Source of the DNA: Deltaproteobacteria bacterium
GTDB taxonomy: Bacteria > Bacillota > Desulfotomaculia > Desulfotomaculales > JAGUVT01
Assembly (NCBI GenBank): GCA_020062745.1
Contig: JAGUVT010000033.1
Location: 1 to 57,559 of the forward strand
Length of the DNA: 57,559 bases
Direction of reading: 5' to 3'
Part shown: positions 28,225 through 38,209 of the stretch, piece after piece
Position numbering within the stretch: position 1 is the first letter of the stretch
Layout: every line of letters starts with the position of its first letter
Made by a program: the position numbers and the translations under genes
Notes under the pieces: generated by a model
Databases searched by the model: none
What the model saw: the letters and a program-made list of their open reading frames with translations, nothing else
Told to the model about the DNA's origin: nothing

Positions 28225-29271
28225 TTAAGTTGTCTCATGTTTTACCTGCTGCAGGCGGGGGCTGGGCGTGCGGCCGGGTATGCGCCCGCGCTTGGCCACA
28301 GGCCGTCCGTTTACTTCTTTTAAATCCATGGTCATGTCAATCGGCGGCGCTCCGGAAATATAACTGCCCACGCCGAACACATCGGCGCCGGCGGCCAGCA
28401 GGCCGGTAATGCGTTCCGGGGTCAGGCCGCCCGATACCAGAATCTGCACGTGCGCAAAGCCCGCCTGATCCAACCGCACCCGCAGTTCTCTGACCAGGCC
28501 GGCCGTTACCCCGCCCCGCTCGCCGGGAGTATCCAGGCGGACACCGGCCAGTTTTTCTTTTAAAACTGCGGCCACCCGCAGCGATTCCTCCACCTCGTCC
28601 TTAAAGGTGTCCACCAGGATGATGGTGGGAGCGTCGGGCGGCATTATCCGCTGGTAGGTCTGAGCCACCGGTAAAGTGTCGCCGACAATCAAAATGACGG
28701 CGTGGGGCACGGTGCCCACCGGCTCCCGGCCGGCAAGCTTGGCTCCCAGGACGCAACTGGCCCCGTCCGCGCCGCCTGCAATCGCCGCCCGTTCCATTAC
28801 CGGCGCCACTGCCGGATGCACGTGGCGCGCCCCGAAACAAATCACCTGCTTCGACCCCGCCGCCTCCTTGCAGCGACGGGCCGCCGCGGCCCACCCGCTG
28901 GAGCTGGCCAGGATGCCCAAAACAGCCGTCTCGTAAATGCCGAAATCATCATACGGCCCGGCCAGCCTCATTACCACTTCTTTTTCTGCAAAAGGCTCCC
29001 CTTCCGGCAGGGACCAGATTTCCACGGGCAGCCCGGCTAATAAATTCTTGCACTCTTCCACGCCGGCCAGAATCCCCGCCCGGCCGGCAAATATTTCCGC
29101 CGTCACGGGCGTTTTCTGCAGACCCAGGTGCGTCAATATTTCCCGTGTTTTGATAAAATAAATGTCGGTGGTAAGACCCCGGATAATCTCCTCACTGCTG
29201 GCGGAAAAAAGCCTGCCCGCCGGAGAAATTTTTATTCCGGCCACTTCTCCCAGCGATTTAATCTGTTCCAT
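28225..29271 (-). CDS. Nicotinate phosphoribosyltransferase family protein
   Basis: TDIYFIKTREILTHLG, GARHVHPAVAPVMERAAIAGGADGASCVLGAKL, LVSGGLTPERITGLLAAGADVFGVGSYIS. Confidence 0.87.
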   Translation of the reverse strand: MEQIKSLGEVAGIKISPAGRLFSASSEEIIRGLTTDIYFIKTREILTHLGLQKTPVTAEIFAGRAGILAGVEECKNLLAGLPVEIWSLPEGEPFAEKEVVMRLAGPYDDFGIYETAVLGILASSSGWAAAARRCKEAAGSKQVICFGARHVHPAVAPVMERAAIAGGADGASCVLGAKLAGREPVGTVPHAVILIVGDTLPVAQTYQRIMPPDAPTIILVDTFKDEVEESLRVAAVLKEKLAGVRLDTPGERGGVTAGLVRELRVRLDQAGFAHVQILVSGGLTPERITGLLAAGADVFGVGSYISGAPPIDMTMDLKEVNGRPVAKRGRIPGRTPSPRLQQVKHETT

Positions 29272-29272
29272 G

Positions 29273-29743
29273 CTAGCCCTCAAATTTTTTGAGCAGGTTG
29301 GCCATTTCAATGGCCGTTACGGCGGCGTCCCAGCCCTTGTTGCCGGCTTTGGTGCCGGCGCGTTCGATAGCCTGTTCAATGGTTTCGGTGGTAATTACTC
29401 CGAATATAACCGGAACACCGCTGTCCAGGCCGATTTTAGCTATTCCTTTGGACACTTCGGCGGCAATGTAATCAAAATGGGGGGTGGAGCCGCGTATTAC
29501 GGCGCCCAGGCAGATAACCGCATCATAACAGCGGGTGTCCACCATTTTTTTGGCTGCCAGCGGAATCTCAAAAGAGCCCGGCACCCAGGCAACAGCGATA
29601 TCCTGATCCGCCACGCCGTGCCGGTTAAGGGCGTCTAAAGCCCCGCTCACCAGCTTGTTGGTAATAAACTCGTTAAACCGGCCGGCCACCAGGCCGAAGC
29701 GCAAGCCCTGGCCCAGCAGGTGGCCCTCAAACAGTTTCGGCAT
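29273..29743 (-). CDS. ribH: 6,7-dimethyl-8-ribityllumazine synthase
   Basis: [45 protein letters not shown] at 29743. Confidence 0.96.
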   Translation of the reverse strand: MPKLFEGHLLGQGLRFGLVAGRFNEFITNKLVSGALDALNRHGVADQDIAVAWVPGSFEIPLAAKKMVDTRCYDAVICLGAVIRGSTPHFDYIAAEVSKGIAKIGLDSGVPVIFGVITTETIEQAIERAGTKAGNKGWDAAVTAIEMANLLKKFEG

Positions 29744-29780
29744 AAGTACAACCACTCCTTTGCAATAAGCTATAAACCGA

Positions 29781-30986
29781 CTACTGACCACCGATATTAA
29801 GCAGGTGACCCAGCTTATTTTTCTTGGTGGCAAGGTAAAAACTGTTGCATATGCCCGGACTGGTTTCAATCGGAACCCGTTCCACCACCTGCAGTCCGTG
29901 ACCCTCCAGGCCGGCAATTTTACGGGGGTTGTTGGTCATCAAGCGAATTTTTTTCAGCCCCAGGTCGGCCAGAATCTGGGCGCCGATGCCGTAATCCCTG
30001 AGATCGGCGGCAAAGCCCAGCGCCTCGTTGGCCTCAACGGTATCTTTACCCTGATCCTGCAGTTTGTAGGCACGTATTTTATTCAATAAGCCGATCCCCC
30101 GCCCTTCCTGGCGCATGTAAAGCAATACCCCCGTGCCTTCGTCAGCGATCATTTTCATCGCCCGGGCCAGTTGTTCCCCGCAGTCGCAGCGGGTGGAACT
30201 GAAAACATCGCCGGTCAGGCATTCGGAATGTACCCGTACCAGGGGTGCCTCCATCTGATCCAGGGCGCCCCGGACCAGCGCCAGGTGTCCTTTGCCGTCC
30301 AGGATGCTTTCATACGCTACGGCAGTAAACTCGCCGTATTTAGTCGGCAGCCGGGCCGTATCCACCTGCCGGATCAGGCGTTCGGTACGCCGCCGGTACT
30401 GAATCAGATCGGCAATGGTGATGATTTTTAAGTCATGCTTCTGAACAAACTGCATCAACTCGGGTACCCGGGCCATGGTGCCGTCTTCCTTCATGATTTC
30501 ACAGATTACACCGGCCGGGTAGAGACCGGCCAGCCTGGCCAGATCTACCGCTGCTTCAGTATGGCCGGCCCGTCTCAAAACACCCCCTTCTTTGGCCCTC
30601 AAAGGAAAAATGTGGCCGGGACGGCGCAGGTCGGACGGCCTGGTTTCCGGATTGATCACAGCCCGCACGGTAGCAGCCCGTTCGTGGGCGGAGATGCCGG
30701 TAGTGGTATTTTTGGCGTCTATCGAAATGGTAAAAGCTGTATTGTGGGAATCGGTATTATGGGGAACCATGTCGGGCAATTCCAGTTCATCCAGACGCTT
30801 GCCGATAACAGGCAGGCAGATCAGGCCGCGCCCGTGACCGGCCATGAAGTTTATTGCTTCCGGAGTTACCTTTTCGGCAGCCATAATCAGGTCGCCTTCA
30901 TTTTCCCGGTCCTCGTCATCCACCGCCACCAGCATCCTGCCCTGACGGATTTCTTCAATTGCTTCTTCAATGGTGCTGAATTTCAT
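29781..30986 (-). CDS. ribBA: Bifunctional DHBP synthase / GTP cyclohydrolase II
   Basis: [61 protein letters not shown]. Confidence 0.97.
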   Translation of the reverse strand: MKFSTIEEAIEEIRQGRMLVAVDDEDRENEGDLIMAAEKVTPEAINFMAGHGRGLICLPVIGKRLDELELPDMVPHNTDSHNTAFTISIDAKNTTTGISAHERAATVRAVINPETRPSDLRRPGHIFPLRAKEGGVLRRAGHTEAAVDLARLAGLYPAGVICEIMKEDGTMARVPELMQFVQKHDLKIITIADLIQYRRRTERLIRQVDTARLPTKYGEFTAVAYESILDGKGHLALVRGALDQMEAPLVRVHSECLTGDVFSSTRCDCGEQLARAMKMIADEGTGVLLYMRQEGRGIGLLNKIRAYKLQDQGKDTVEANEALGFAADLRDYGIGAQILADLGLKKIRLMTNNPRKIAGLEGHGLQVVERVPIETSPGICNSFYLATKKNKLGHLLNIGGQ

Positions 30987-31016
30987 TATTTCTCGCCACG
31001 CTTTCCAAAAATTTTA

Positions 31017-31037
31017 GCCACAGAGGACACAGAGAAA
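31017..31037. repeat. AGCCACAGAGRACACAGAGAA dispersed motif, copy 1
   Basis: Near-identical to 46554..46574. Confidence 0.6.
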
Positions 31038-31164
31038 TATTTTAGAGAATTCAGGAGTCAGTAGCCAGAATTCAGAATAACTATAAGCTATAAGCCGTCA
31101 GCAAAAACCTGGGGAATCGATTTCTCTTTATTTTACTGAAAGCTGATTGCTGACGGCTTAAGAA

Positions 31165-31815
31165 TCAGGCAAAGCCGTGCTCGGCCAGAAAATCCAGGGT
31201 GATTTTCGATTCCCTTCCGGTTTCCTGCCGGCCGCCCAGAAACTTTTCCACGTACTTGCCGATAATATCGGATTCCAGGTTAACCGTATGGCCGATCTTT
31301 TTATGGCCTAAAGTAGTGTTGCGGGCAGTATGCGGAATCAGCGATACTGAAAACTGCCCGCCGGCAACTTCCACCACCGTCAGGCTGATGCCGTCCACGG
31401 CCACCGACCCCTTTTCGATCAGGTAACGGGTTACTGCCGCCGGCGCCTGAATGGTTACGACAACCGCGATATCATGCTTCTCCTGCCGCACAATGGTACC
31501 GGTGCCGTCGATATGACCGCTGACCAGATGCCCGCCCAGCCGTTCTCCCAAACGCAGAGACCGCTCCAGGTTCACAAAAGAACCCGGTTTTAGCCGGCCC
31601 AAATCGGTTCTGGCAAGGGTTTCGGCCATAACATCGGCGGTAAAGCCCCGGTCGGAAAAAGCAGTAGCCGTCAGACAGACGCCATTAACCGCAATGCTGT
31701 CTCCCACCCGCATATCTTCCAGTATATTACGGGCGCCGATAACCAGTTGCGCCGAATCGGCGCCCCGGTTTATTTTTTGCAGTATACCCAGTTCTTCAAT
31801 TATACCGGTAAACAT
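31165..31815 (-). CDS. ribE: Riboflavin synthase alpha chain
   Basis: MFTGIIEELGILQKI..., duplicated lumazine-binding domain; ATG at 31815. Confidence 0.96.
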   Translation of the reverse strand: MFTGIIEELGILQKINRGADSAQLVIGARNILEDMRVGDSIAVNGVCLTATAFSDRGFTADVMAETLARTDLGRLKPGSFVNLERSLRLGERLGGHLVSGHIDGTGTIVRQEKHDIAVVVTIQAPAAVTRYLIEKGSVAVDGISLTVVEVAGGQFSVSLIPHTARNTTLGHKKIGHTVNLESDIIGKYVEKFLGGRQETGRESKITLDFLAEHGFA

Positions 31816-32936
31816 AATCCACTCCGTTGAAAGCAATCGTTAAGGTACTGGAGAAACGCGCCGCCGGCAATATAACCTTCGATACAGATGTCCGCTCCGA
31901 ATCTGTTGACCGTTACCTGCTCCAATAAAACCGCCTGATCGGGCTCGTCTACTCCGGCGCCGCCGACCGGACCGGGAGCAGTCCGCCCGCCGATAATACG
32001 CGGCGCCACAAACCACACTACTTTATCCACTATACCGGCCGCCAGGGCCGAGCCGTGCACTTCGGCCCCTCCCTCGATGAGGACGCTGGTAATCCCCTGC
32101 CGGCCTAATTCTTTCATCAGTTCTTTTAGATCCACCCGCGGGCCGTCGCCGGCCGCCAGCGTCTGCGCCCCGGCCTGCCTTAAAGCAGCCAGCCTTTCGG
32201 CCGGAGCAGCTGTGGTAGCAACAATAATTGTCCGGGCTGCCGAATGCCGGCCGAGTACCCTTGCTTCCAAAGGGGTACGGGCCGTACTGTCCAGAACAAT
32301 CCGCACCGGGTCCCGGCCGCCGCCGTCCGGCAGGCGGGCGGTCAGCAACGGGTCGTCGGCCAGCACGGTGCCTGCTCCGACCATAATGGCATCGTACCAG
32401 TCCCGCAACTGATGGCCGTAAGACCGGGCCGCCGGCCCGGTAATCCAGCGGGATTTACCCGTGCGGGTAGCAATCCTGCCGTCCAGGCTCATAGCCGCCT
32501 TGGCCACTACAAAAGGCATTTTAGTAGTAATGTACTTGATAAAAACTTCATTCAGCCCGGCTGCCTCCGCTGCCAGTACGCCGACGGTAACCGCCAGCCC
32601 CGCCCCGCGCAGGCGTTCAATTCCCCTGCCGGCCACCAGCGGGTTGGGGTCTTTCATCGCTACCACTACTCTTTTTACTCCGGCTGAAATGACCAGTTCG
32701 GTACAGGGGCCGGTGCGTCCATGGTGGCAGCAGGGTTCCAGGTTAACGTACAGGGTAGCGCTTCTGGACGCTTCGCCGGCGGCGTGCAAGGCCAGAACTT
32801 CGGCATGGGGCTCACCGGCACGGGCATGGTAGCCCTCGCCAATCACCCGATCGTCCCTGACCACCACTGCTCCCACCATCGGGTTCGGGCTGGTACGGCC
32901 GCGCGCCCGGGCCGCCAGGTCCAACGCCATCTGCAT
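31800..32936 (-). CDS. ribD: Bifunctional riboflavin deaminase/reductase (start uncertain)
   Basis: MALDLAARARGRTSPNPMVGAVVV, HAEVLAL, LEPCCHHGRTGPCTELV; the track ORF extends to 33068 through a dispersed repeat. Confidence 0.93.
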   Translation of the reverse strand: MQMALDLAARARGRTSPNPMVGAVVVRDDRVIGEGYHARAGEPHAEVLALHAAGEASRSATLYVNLEPCCHHGRTGPCTELVISAGVKRVVVAMKDPNPLVAGRGIERLRGAGLAVTVGVLAAEAAGLNEVFIKYITTKMPFVVAKAAMSLDGRIATRTGKSRWITGPAARSYGHQLRDWYDAIMVGAGTVLADDPLLTARLPDGGGRDPVRIVLDSTARTPLEARVLGRHSAARTIIVATTAAPAERLAALRQAGAQTLAAGDGPRVDLKELMKELGRQGITSVLIEGGAEVHGSALAAGIVDKVVWFVAPRIIGGRTAPGPVGGAGVDEPDQAVLLEQVTVNRFGADICIEGYIAGGAFLQYLNDCFQRSGLCLPV

Positions 32937-33016
32937 ATAGTGCCGGTCTAAAGCACGGTCACCGGTAATCAATCCGAGAAAGACCACCTTTTCATCATAA
33001 CGAGCCAGTAACGAGC

Positions 33017-33036
33017 CAGGGGACGGTTCTCTGTCA
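33017..33036. repeat. Dispersed repeat, copy B (inverse of 20619..20643)
   Basis: CAGGGGACGGTTCTCTGTCAC. Confidence 0.7.
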
Positions 33037-33204
33037 CACTCCTGGTTATTGCTAACAGACAGGGGCAATTAATTTTCAGGATAGTAGCAGGATAGTAGAA
33101 AGAAGAAAAGGTGCTTTTCTTTTCTACTGGCTCCTGGACTCTGACTTCTGTATTCTGATCTTATGATACACGTGCAAACAAACTTTATCAAATTTTTTTG
33201 ACCG

Positions 33205-33336
33205 CTATTTTTTGCCTTTTATTTCTTTCGGCTCCTTGTTCAGCTTGTCCTTGGCCGCCCCGCAGTTTTTACACTTGCCCGGTTTGCAGCGGGCCTCCAG
33301 CGCCGCTCCGCACTCCGCACATTTCCACACCGCCAC
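33205..33336 (-). CDS. Small RCKP-type rubredoxin-like zinc-ribbon protein
   Basis: 43 aa from GTG: VAVWKCAECGAALEARCKPGKCKNCGAAKDKLNKEPKEIKGKK; two CxxC pairs and RCKP. Confidence 0.75.
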   Translation of the reverse strand: MAVWKCAECGAALEARCKPGKCKNCGAAKDKLNKEPKEIKGKK

Positions 33337-33440
33337 CTCGTCTCACCCCCAACGAAAATTTTGCCATAGAGAATTCAGAAGTCAGAAGGCAGAATCCAGT
33401 AAAAAAGAAAAGTCAACAAGGAGCTTTTATTTCCTTCTTT

Positions 33441-34100
33441 CTACCCACTGCCCACTGATTTTCTCAGTGCCTCTACCGCCCGGGCAATGTCGGGAGCACC
33501 GAAAATAGCCTTGCCGGCCACCAGCACGGTACCGCCGGCGGCTATTATGTCCGGCGCCACCGCCGGATTGACTCCCCCGTCTACCTGGATTTCAGCATCA
33601 ACTCCGCATTCCATAAGCATATTTTTAATCCGCCTGATTTTAGGCAGCACTGCCGGAATAAATTCCTGGCCGCCGAAGCCGGGGTTCACCGTCATCACCA
33701 GCACCAGGTCAACCAGATGTAAAACATGCTCCACGGCGGCCGGCGGCGTGGCCGGGTTTAAAGCCACCCCGGCCAGGGCCCCTTTCTCTTTTATGTGGGA
33801 CAGGGTCCGGTGCAGGTGCCGGCAGGCTTCAACGTGTACCGTTACTATATCGGCACCGGCGGCAATAAATCTTTCCACGTACCGGTCCGGCTCTTCAATC
33901 ATTAAATGAACATCGAAACAAAGACAACTCCTGGTCCGCAGGGATTCGATCACCGGCGGTCCGACGGTGATATTGGGCACAAAACAGCCGTCCATTACAT
34001 CAATGTGCAGGTACTCCACCCCGGCTCTCTCCGCTTTTTCAATATCCGTCAGGAGTGCGGCAAAATCAGCCGACAACAGGGAGGGAGCAAGTTTAATCAA
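33441..34100 (-). CDS. rpe: Ribulose-phosphate 3-epimerase
   Basis: KLAPSLLSADFA, HIDVMDGCFVPNITVGP, MTVNPGFGGQEFI. Confidence 0.97.
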   Translation of the reverse strand: MIKLAPSLLSADFAALLTDIEKAERAGVEYLHIDVMDGCFVPNITVGPPVIESLRTRSCLCFDVHLMIEEPDRYVERFIAAGADIVTVHVEACRHLHRTLSHIKEKGALAGVALNPATPPAAVEHVLHLVDLVLVMTVNPGFGGQEFIPAVLPKIRRIKNMLMECGVDAEIQVDGGVNPAVAPDIIAAGGTVLVAGKAIFGAPDIARAVEALRKSVGSG

Positions 34101-34984
34101 AAGGATCTCCTCTTTTCTTTCAATTCTTGTAAAAAGCCCAGGTAATTCTGGTAACGCAGGATATCAATTTCACCGTCGTCCACCGCTTCTTTTACAGCAC
34201 AGTCCGGCTCTTTAAAATGAAGGCAGCCGGCAAAACGACAGGCCGGGCGGTACCTGTTCATTTCGGGAAAAAAATCAGACAATTGTTCGGGTTTAAGCAA
34301 CGGTAAATCTAAGTTGGAAAAACCGGGCGTATCGGCTACCAGGCCGCCGTTTTCCAGGAGAAGCAGTTCAACATGCCTGGTGGTATGCCTGCCGCGCTTT
34401 ATTTTTGCACTTATTTCTCCTATCTGTAGAGACAGACCGGGTTGCATAAAATTCAACAGGCTGGACTTGCCGACGCCGGAAGGGCCGGCAAAAACCGAAA
34501 CCTGTTGTTCCAGCGCCCCGGCGAGGGCATCGATACCGGCGCCGGTTTTGGCACTGGTAGCTATAACCTGGTAACCTGCCAGCCGGTAGCGTGACAGCCA
34601 TTGATCCCGGCCGCTGTCGCTTAAGTCCAGCTTGTTAAAGCAGATCTGGATTCTTACTCCTTCTGCTGCAGCCAGAACCAAAAGGCGATCCAGCAACCAG
34701 GGATTTGGCTCCGGCTCTTTAAAGGCAAAAACAATTACCGCCTGGTCCACGTTGGCTATGGGAGGACGGAAAAAAACCGACCGGCGGGGCAGAACTTTTT
34801 CAATAACGCCCGCCAGACCGTGCCGCCAACGCACCTGCACCCGGTCTCCCACCAGAATCTGCTGCTTTTCCAGGCGCAGGCGGCCCCGCAGGGAACATTC
34901 CCATACGTCCGGCCCGACTCGTACGTAATAATAACCCCCGTAAGCTTTGATTATAAACCCTTCATGAAAATCCCCGCTAACCAA
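34097..34984 (-). CDS. rsgA: Ribosome small subunit-dependent GTPase RsgA
   Basis: FAGPSGVGKSSLLN, ADTPGFSNLDLP, CRFAGCLHFKEPDCAVKEAV; TTG start overlapping the pknB stop. Confidence 0.95.
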   Translation of the reverse strand: MVSGDFHEGFIIKAYGGYYYVRVGPDVWECSLRGRLRLEKQQILVGDRVQVRWRHGLAGVIEKVLPRRSVFFRPPIANVDQAVIVFAFKEPEPNPWLLDRLLVLAAAEGVRIQICFNKLDLSDSGRDQWLSRYRLAGYQVIATSAKTGAGIDALAGALEQQVSVFAGPSGVGKSSLLNFMQPGLSLQIGEISAKIKRGRHTTRHVELLLLENGGLVADTPGFSNLDLPLLKPEQLSDFFPEMNRYRPACRFAGCLHFKEPDCAVKEAVDDGEIDILRYQNYLGFLQELKEKRRSF

Positions 34985-36827
34985 AAGTCTGTTCACCAGC
35001 CAGTTTGTTGTCGATAAAAACCTGTATGGTCGCCTTTCCGTAGTATGGCACTTCCTTGAACACTCTTTCTCCTGAAGAATACGTGTCAACGTGGGCTACG
35101 GTACTTCCCCGCACGTCTTTTACCACAATCTTCAGTTCATGATCATTTCGATCAGCCGGTATCAGAGCTTCTATCCGGGCCAGCCGTTTGGCCGGACCGG
35201 GCCCGTCGCTGACTGTGATCCGGACCACAGTCCCTTCCTGCACTTCCGCCTTCGGTTTAGGCTCCTGTTTGACTACCTGGCCGGGCAAATAATCTCTGCT
35301 GGGTATTTTACTGATTTCATCGCTTAAAACCAGTTTTATCTTTGACAGTTCCTCCCGTGCTTTTTCTATCGTCAGGCCGGTTAAATCGGGTACGGTATGG
35401 GTAACCGGCGGCGGGCCTTTGCTCACGGTTATCGCTATTTTGCTGCCCTTGGCAGCCTGAGTTTTCGGCCTGGGTTCCTGGGCCATTACCATGCCGGCGG
35501 CATATTCACTGCTATAGTCCTGCTGCACCGGTTCGCTGACAACAAATTCGTTGCGTCCGATCAGCAGCCGGGCCTCAGCTTCCGTAAGACCGACAACATC
35601 GGGCACAGTACGGTAATCCGGTCCCAGGCTGACCACCAGTGCCACCGGCCGGGTTGCTTTAACTTTGTTACCAGCCGGCGGTTCCTGTGAAATAACACGA
35701 TCCTTGAGTACTGTCGGATGGTTGGCATAAGAAACCGAGATCCGCTCCAGGCTGTAACTTTTCAATATATTCCTGGCGTCAACCTCAGTCTTGCCTTCCA
35801 CTTGCGGCACTGATACTTCCGGCACATTTAAATACAACTGCAGAGCGGCAAACGCACCGCCAAAAAGAATAAGCATAATCAATACCGCCCACAGCCATTT
35901 ATAAGAACGTTTTTTCACTTTTTTTACCCAGGTCAGTTCTTTCCCTACGGACATCAACCTGGTAGCAAATTCATCGCGCCCAATTACTCTCGTAACGTCA
36001 GCCGTCCAGCCGTTTTGCAGAACATTCAGACCAGCCCTCATCTCGCCTGCTGTCTGGTAGCGGTCGCCAGGTTTTTTGGCCATAGCCCGGCCGATTACCT
36101 TATCCACATCCGGTGATACGGCCGGATTTAAACTGGAAGGCGGCACCGGACTGGTCTGAATATGCTTTAAAGCGATACTGACGGGTGTATCGCCATGAAA
36201 AGGAAGAACGCCGGTCACCATTTCATAAAGCACTACCCCGAGGGAATAAAGATCCGACGTTGGACCGGCCATTTCCCCGCGGGCCTGCTCGGGTGACAGG
36301 TAATGCACCGAGCCGACGATAGCGTCGGTCTGGGTCATGGTAGCCGCTGTGGACTCCCTGGCAATGCCGAAATCGGTAAGTTTTGCCCGGCCGCTCCTGG
36401 TAATTAATATATTATGAGGTTTGATGTCCCGGTGCACAATGCCGTTCTCGTGGGCATGCTCCAGGGCATCACAAATCTGTCCGGCGAACTCTAGGGCCTG
36501 CAGAACCGGAACGGTTCCCTGCTTTCTGATCAAGTTCTTGAGATTGTCCCCATCCACAAATTCCATCACCAGGTAATAGGTTTCATTCTCTTCACCAACA
36601 TCGTAAATGCTCACTATGTTGGGGTGAGAGAGCCTGGCGACGGCCTGCGCTTCCCGCCGGAAGCGACTGACGAAGTCTTCATCGGAAGTAAATTCGGAAC
36701 GCAGCACCTTGATGGTAACCAGGCGGTTCAAAAGGGTATCCTGCCCTTTATAAACAACGGCCATGCCGCCTCCGCCAAGCTGTTCCAGAATTTTATAGCG
36801 TTTTCCCAAAAGCGTACCGATCATCAT
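34977..36827 (-). CDS. pknB: Ser/Thr protein kinase with three PASTA domains
   Basis: MMIGTLLGKRYKILEQLGGGGMAVVYKG, HRDIKPHNIL, DFGIARE; TM segment followed by PASTA repeats. Confidence 0.96.
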   Translation of the reverse strand: MMIGTLLGKRYKILEQLGGGGMAVVYKGQDTLLNRLVTIKVLRSEFTSDEDFVSRFRREAQAVARLSHPNIVSIYDVGEENETYYLVMEFVDGDNLKNLIRKQGTVPVLQALEFAGQICDALEHAHENGIVHRDIKPHNILITRSGRAKLTDFGIARESTAATMTQTDAIVGSVHYLSPEQARGEMAGPTSDLYSLGVVLYEMVTGVLPFHGDTPVSIALKHIQTSPVPPSSLNPAVSPDVDKVIGRAMAKKPGDRYQTAGEMRAGLNVLQNGWTADVTRVIGRDEFATRLMSVGKELTWVKKVKKRSYKWLWAVLIMLILFGGAFAALQLYLNVPEVSVPQVEGKTEVDARNILKSYSLERISVSYANHPTVLKDRVISQEPPAGNKVKATRPVALVVSLGPDYRTVPDVVGLTEAEARLLIGRNEFVVSEPVQQDYSSEYAAGMVMAQEPRPKTQAAKGSKIAITVSKGPPPVTHTVPDLTGLTIEKAREELSKIKLVLSDEISKIPSRDYLPGQVVKQEPKPKAEVQEGTVVRITVSDGPGPAKRLARIEALIPADRNDHELKIVVKDVRGSTVAHVDTYSSGERVFKEVPYYGKATIQVFIDNKLAGEQTFG

Positions 36828-38209
36828 CTCACTCCTAACGCCCTTTTCAGCAGTCCGGCAGCCAGCGGAGCGGCTACAGCCCCGCCGGCGCCAGCGTTTT
36901 CCAGCACTACCGCCACCACCAGTTGCGGTTCTTCCGCCGGGGCAAAACCCACAAACCAAGCATGGGTTTTTCCATGCGGATTCTGAGCCGAACCGGTTTT
37001 GCCGGCCACGGCTACGCCGGGAACCGCGGCCGCCCTGGCCGTACCGTACTGCACGGCGGCCTTCATACCCTCCCGGATTACCCCGGCCGCCGGCGGCGTT
37101 GTTGCCGTCAGCCAGGGCTGAGGGGCAGCCTGCTGCAGCAACTCGCCCGAAGCGCTCCTTACCTTTTCTACCAGGTAAGGACGCATAATTATACCCCGAT
37201 TGGCAATACCTGCCGTTGCCAGGGCCATCTGGAGCGGCGTAACCAGCACTTCCCCCTGTCCGATAGCGCTGCCGGCCAGCTCAGTACCTTTAAGCCGGCC
37301 CGGCAAGGCCAGGGTGCTGGTTCTTACCGCCAGTTCCAAAGGCGGTTCCTTTCCCAAACCGAAGGAACGCGCCGTCTGATAAAAATCAGCAGTTCCCAGT
37401 TCCAGACCCAAAGCAGCAAAAGTGGTGTTACAGGAAACAGCCAGCGCTTCCTCAAAATAAACCTCACCATGAACAGCCGTATCATTCAGTTTATATCCTT
37501 CTACCGCCAGGTAACCGGGACAGTTAAAAGTCCGCTCCGCCACCCCCGGTAAATTTACCAGGGCGCCGGCGGCAGTGACCAGTTTAAAGGTCGACCCGGG
37601 CGGATAAGCCCCCTGAACAGCCCGGTTCAACAATGGTTTCGCCTCGTTTTCAAGCAAACGCGGCCAGTTATCGTCCAACCGGTTCGGGTCGAAGGCAGGA
37701 GCCGAGGCCAGCACCCGCACCGCTCCGCTGCGGGGGTCCAGAACTACTACGGCGCCCCGGTAACCATCCAGCATCGCAAAAGCCGCCTTCTGCAAATCAG
37801 CATCAAGGGTCAGCACCAGGTCGTTGCCGGTCTGCTCTTTACCCAGAAGCCGGTCAAACGTGTTTTTAAATTTTCCGAGGTCATCCTTCCCCAACAGGTA
37901 GCGGTCATATGCCGATTCCAGGCCGGTTCTCCCATAACGGCCCGATACAAAGCCGACCACCTGGGCAAAATCCGCCCCCCTGGGATAAATTCTCTTATCC
38001 CCGGCAAATCCGGTTTCGGCCAGAACCACTCCTTTAGCGTCATAAATAGTGCCCCGCTTAATTTTTGCCTCGTACTCGGCCAGCCGCGGATTCCGCTGAT
38101 GAGCGGCTAAAGCCGGCCCCCAGCCAACTTGCAGATAAGAAAGATAGAAAACCAGCGCCAGAAAACAGCCAAGCAGCAAATACCATACTTTTAAAATATT
38201 CTGTCTCAT
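36824..38209 (-). CDS. Penicillin-binding protein (PbpA/FtsI-like transpeptidase)
   Basis: GAYPPGSTFKLVTAAGAL (SxxK), SCN, KTGSAQNPHGKTHAWFVGFAP. Confidence 0.94.
   Translation of the reverse strand: MRQNILKVWYLLLGCFLALVFYLSYLQVGWGPALAAHQRNPRLAEYEAKIKRGTIYDAKGVVLAETGFAGDKRIYPRGADFAQVVGFVSGRYGRTGLESAYDRYLLGKDDLGKFKNTFDRLLGKEQTGNDLVLTLDADLQKAAFAMLDGYRGAVVVLDPRSGAVRVLASAPAFDPNRLDDNWPRLLENEAKPLLNRAVQGAYPPGSTFKLVTAAGALVNLPGVAERTFNCPGYLAVEGYKLNDTAVHGEVYFEEALAVSCNTTFAALGLELGTADFYQTARSFGLGKEPPLELAVRTSTLALPGRLKGTELAGSAIGQGEVLVTPLQMALATAGIANRGIIMRPYLVEKVRSASGELLQQAAPQPWLTATTPPAAGVIREGMKAAVQYGTARAAAVPGVAVAGKTGSAQNPHGKTHAWFVGFAPAEEPQLVVAVVLENAGAGGAVAAPLAAGLLKRALGVR

Noticed and set aside
32937-33200. 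FMN riboswitch upstream of ribD
   Set aside because: Scanned for RFN core sequence and did not find it; the region is mostly dispersed repeats
13178-33410. CRISPR array interpretation of recurring AGTC/CAGAA repeats
   Set aside because: Copies are dispersed, variable and intergenic, with no regular spacing and no cas genes
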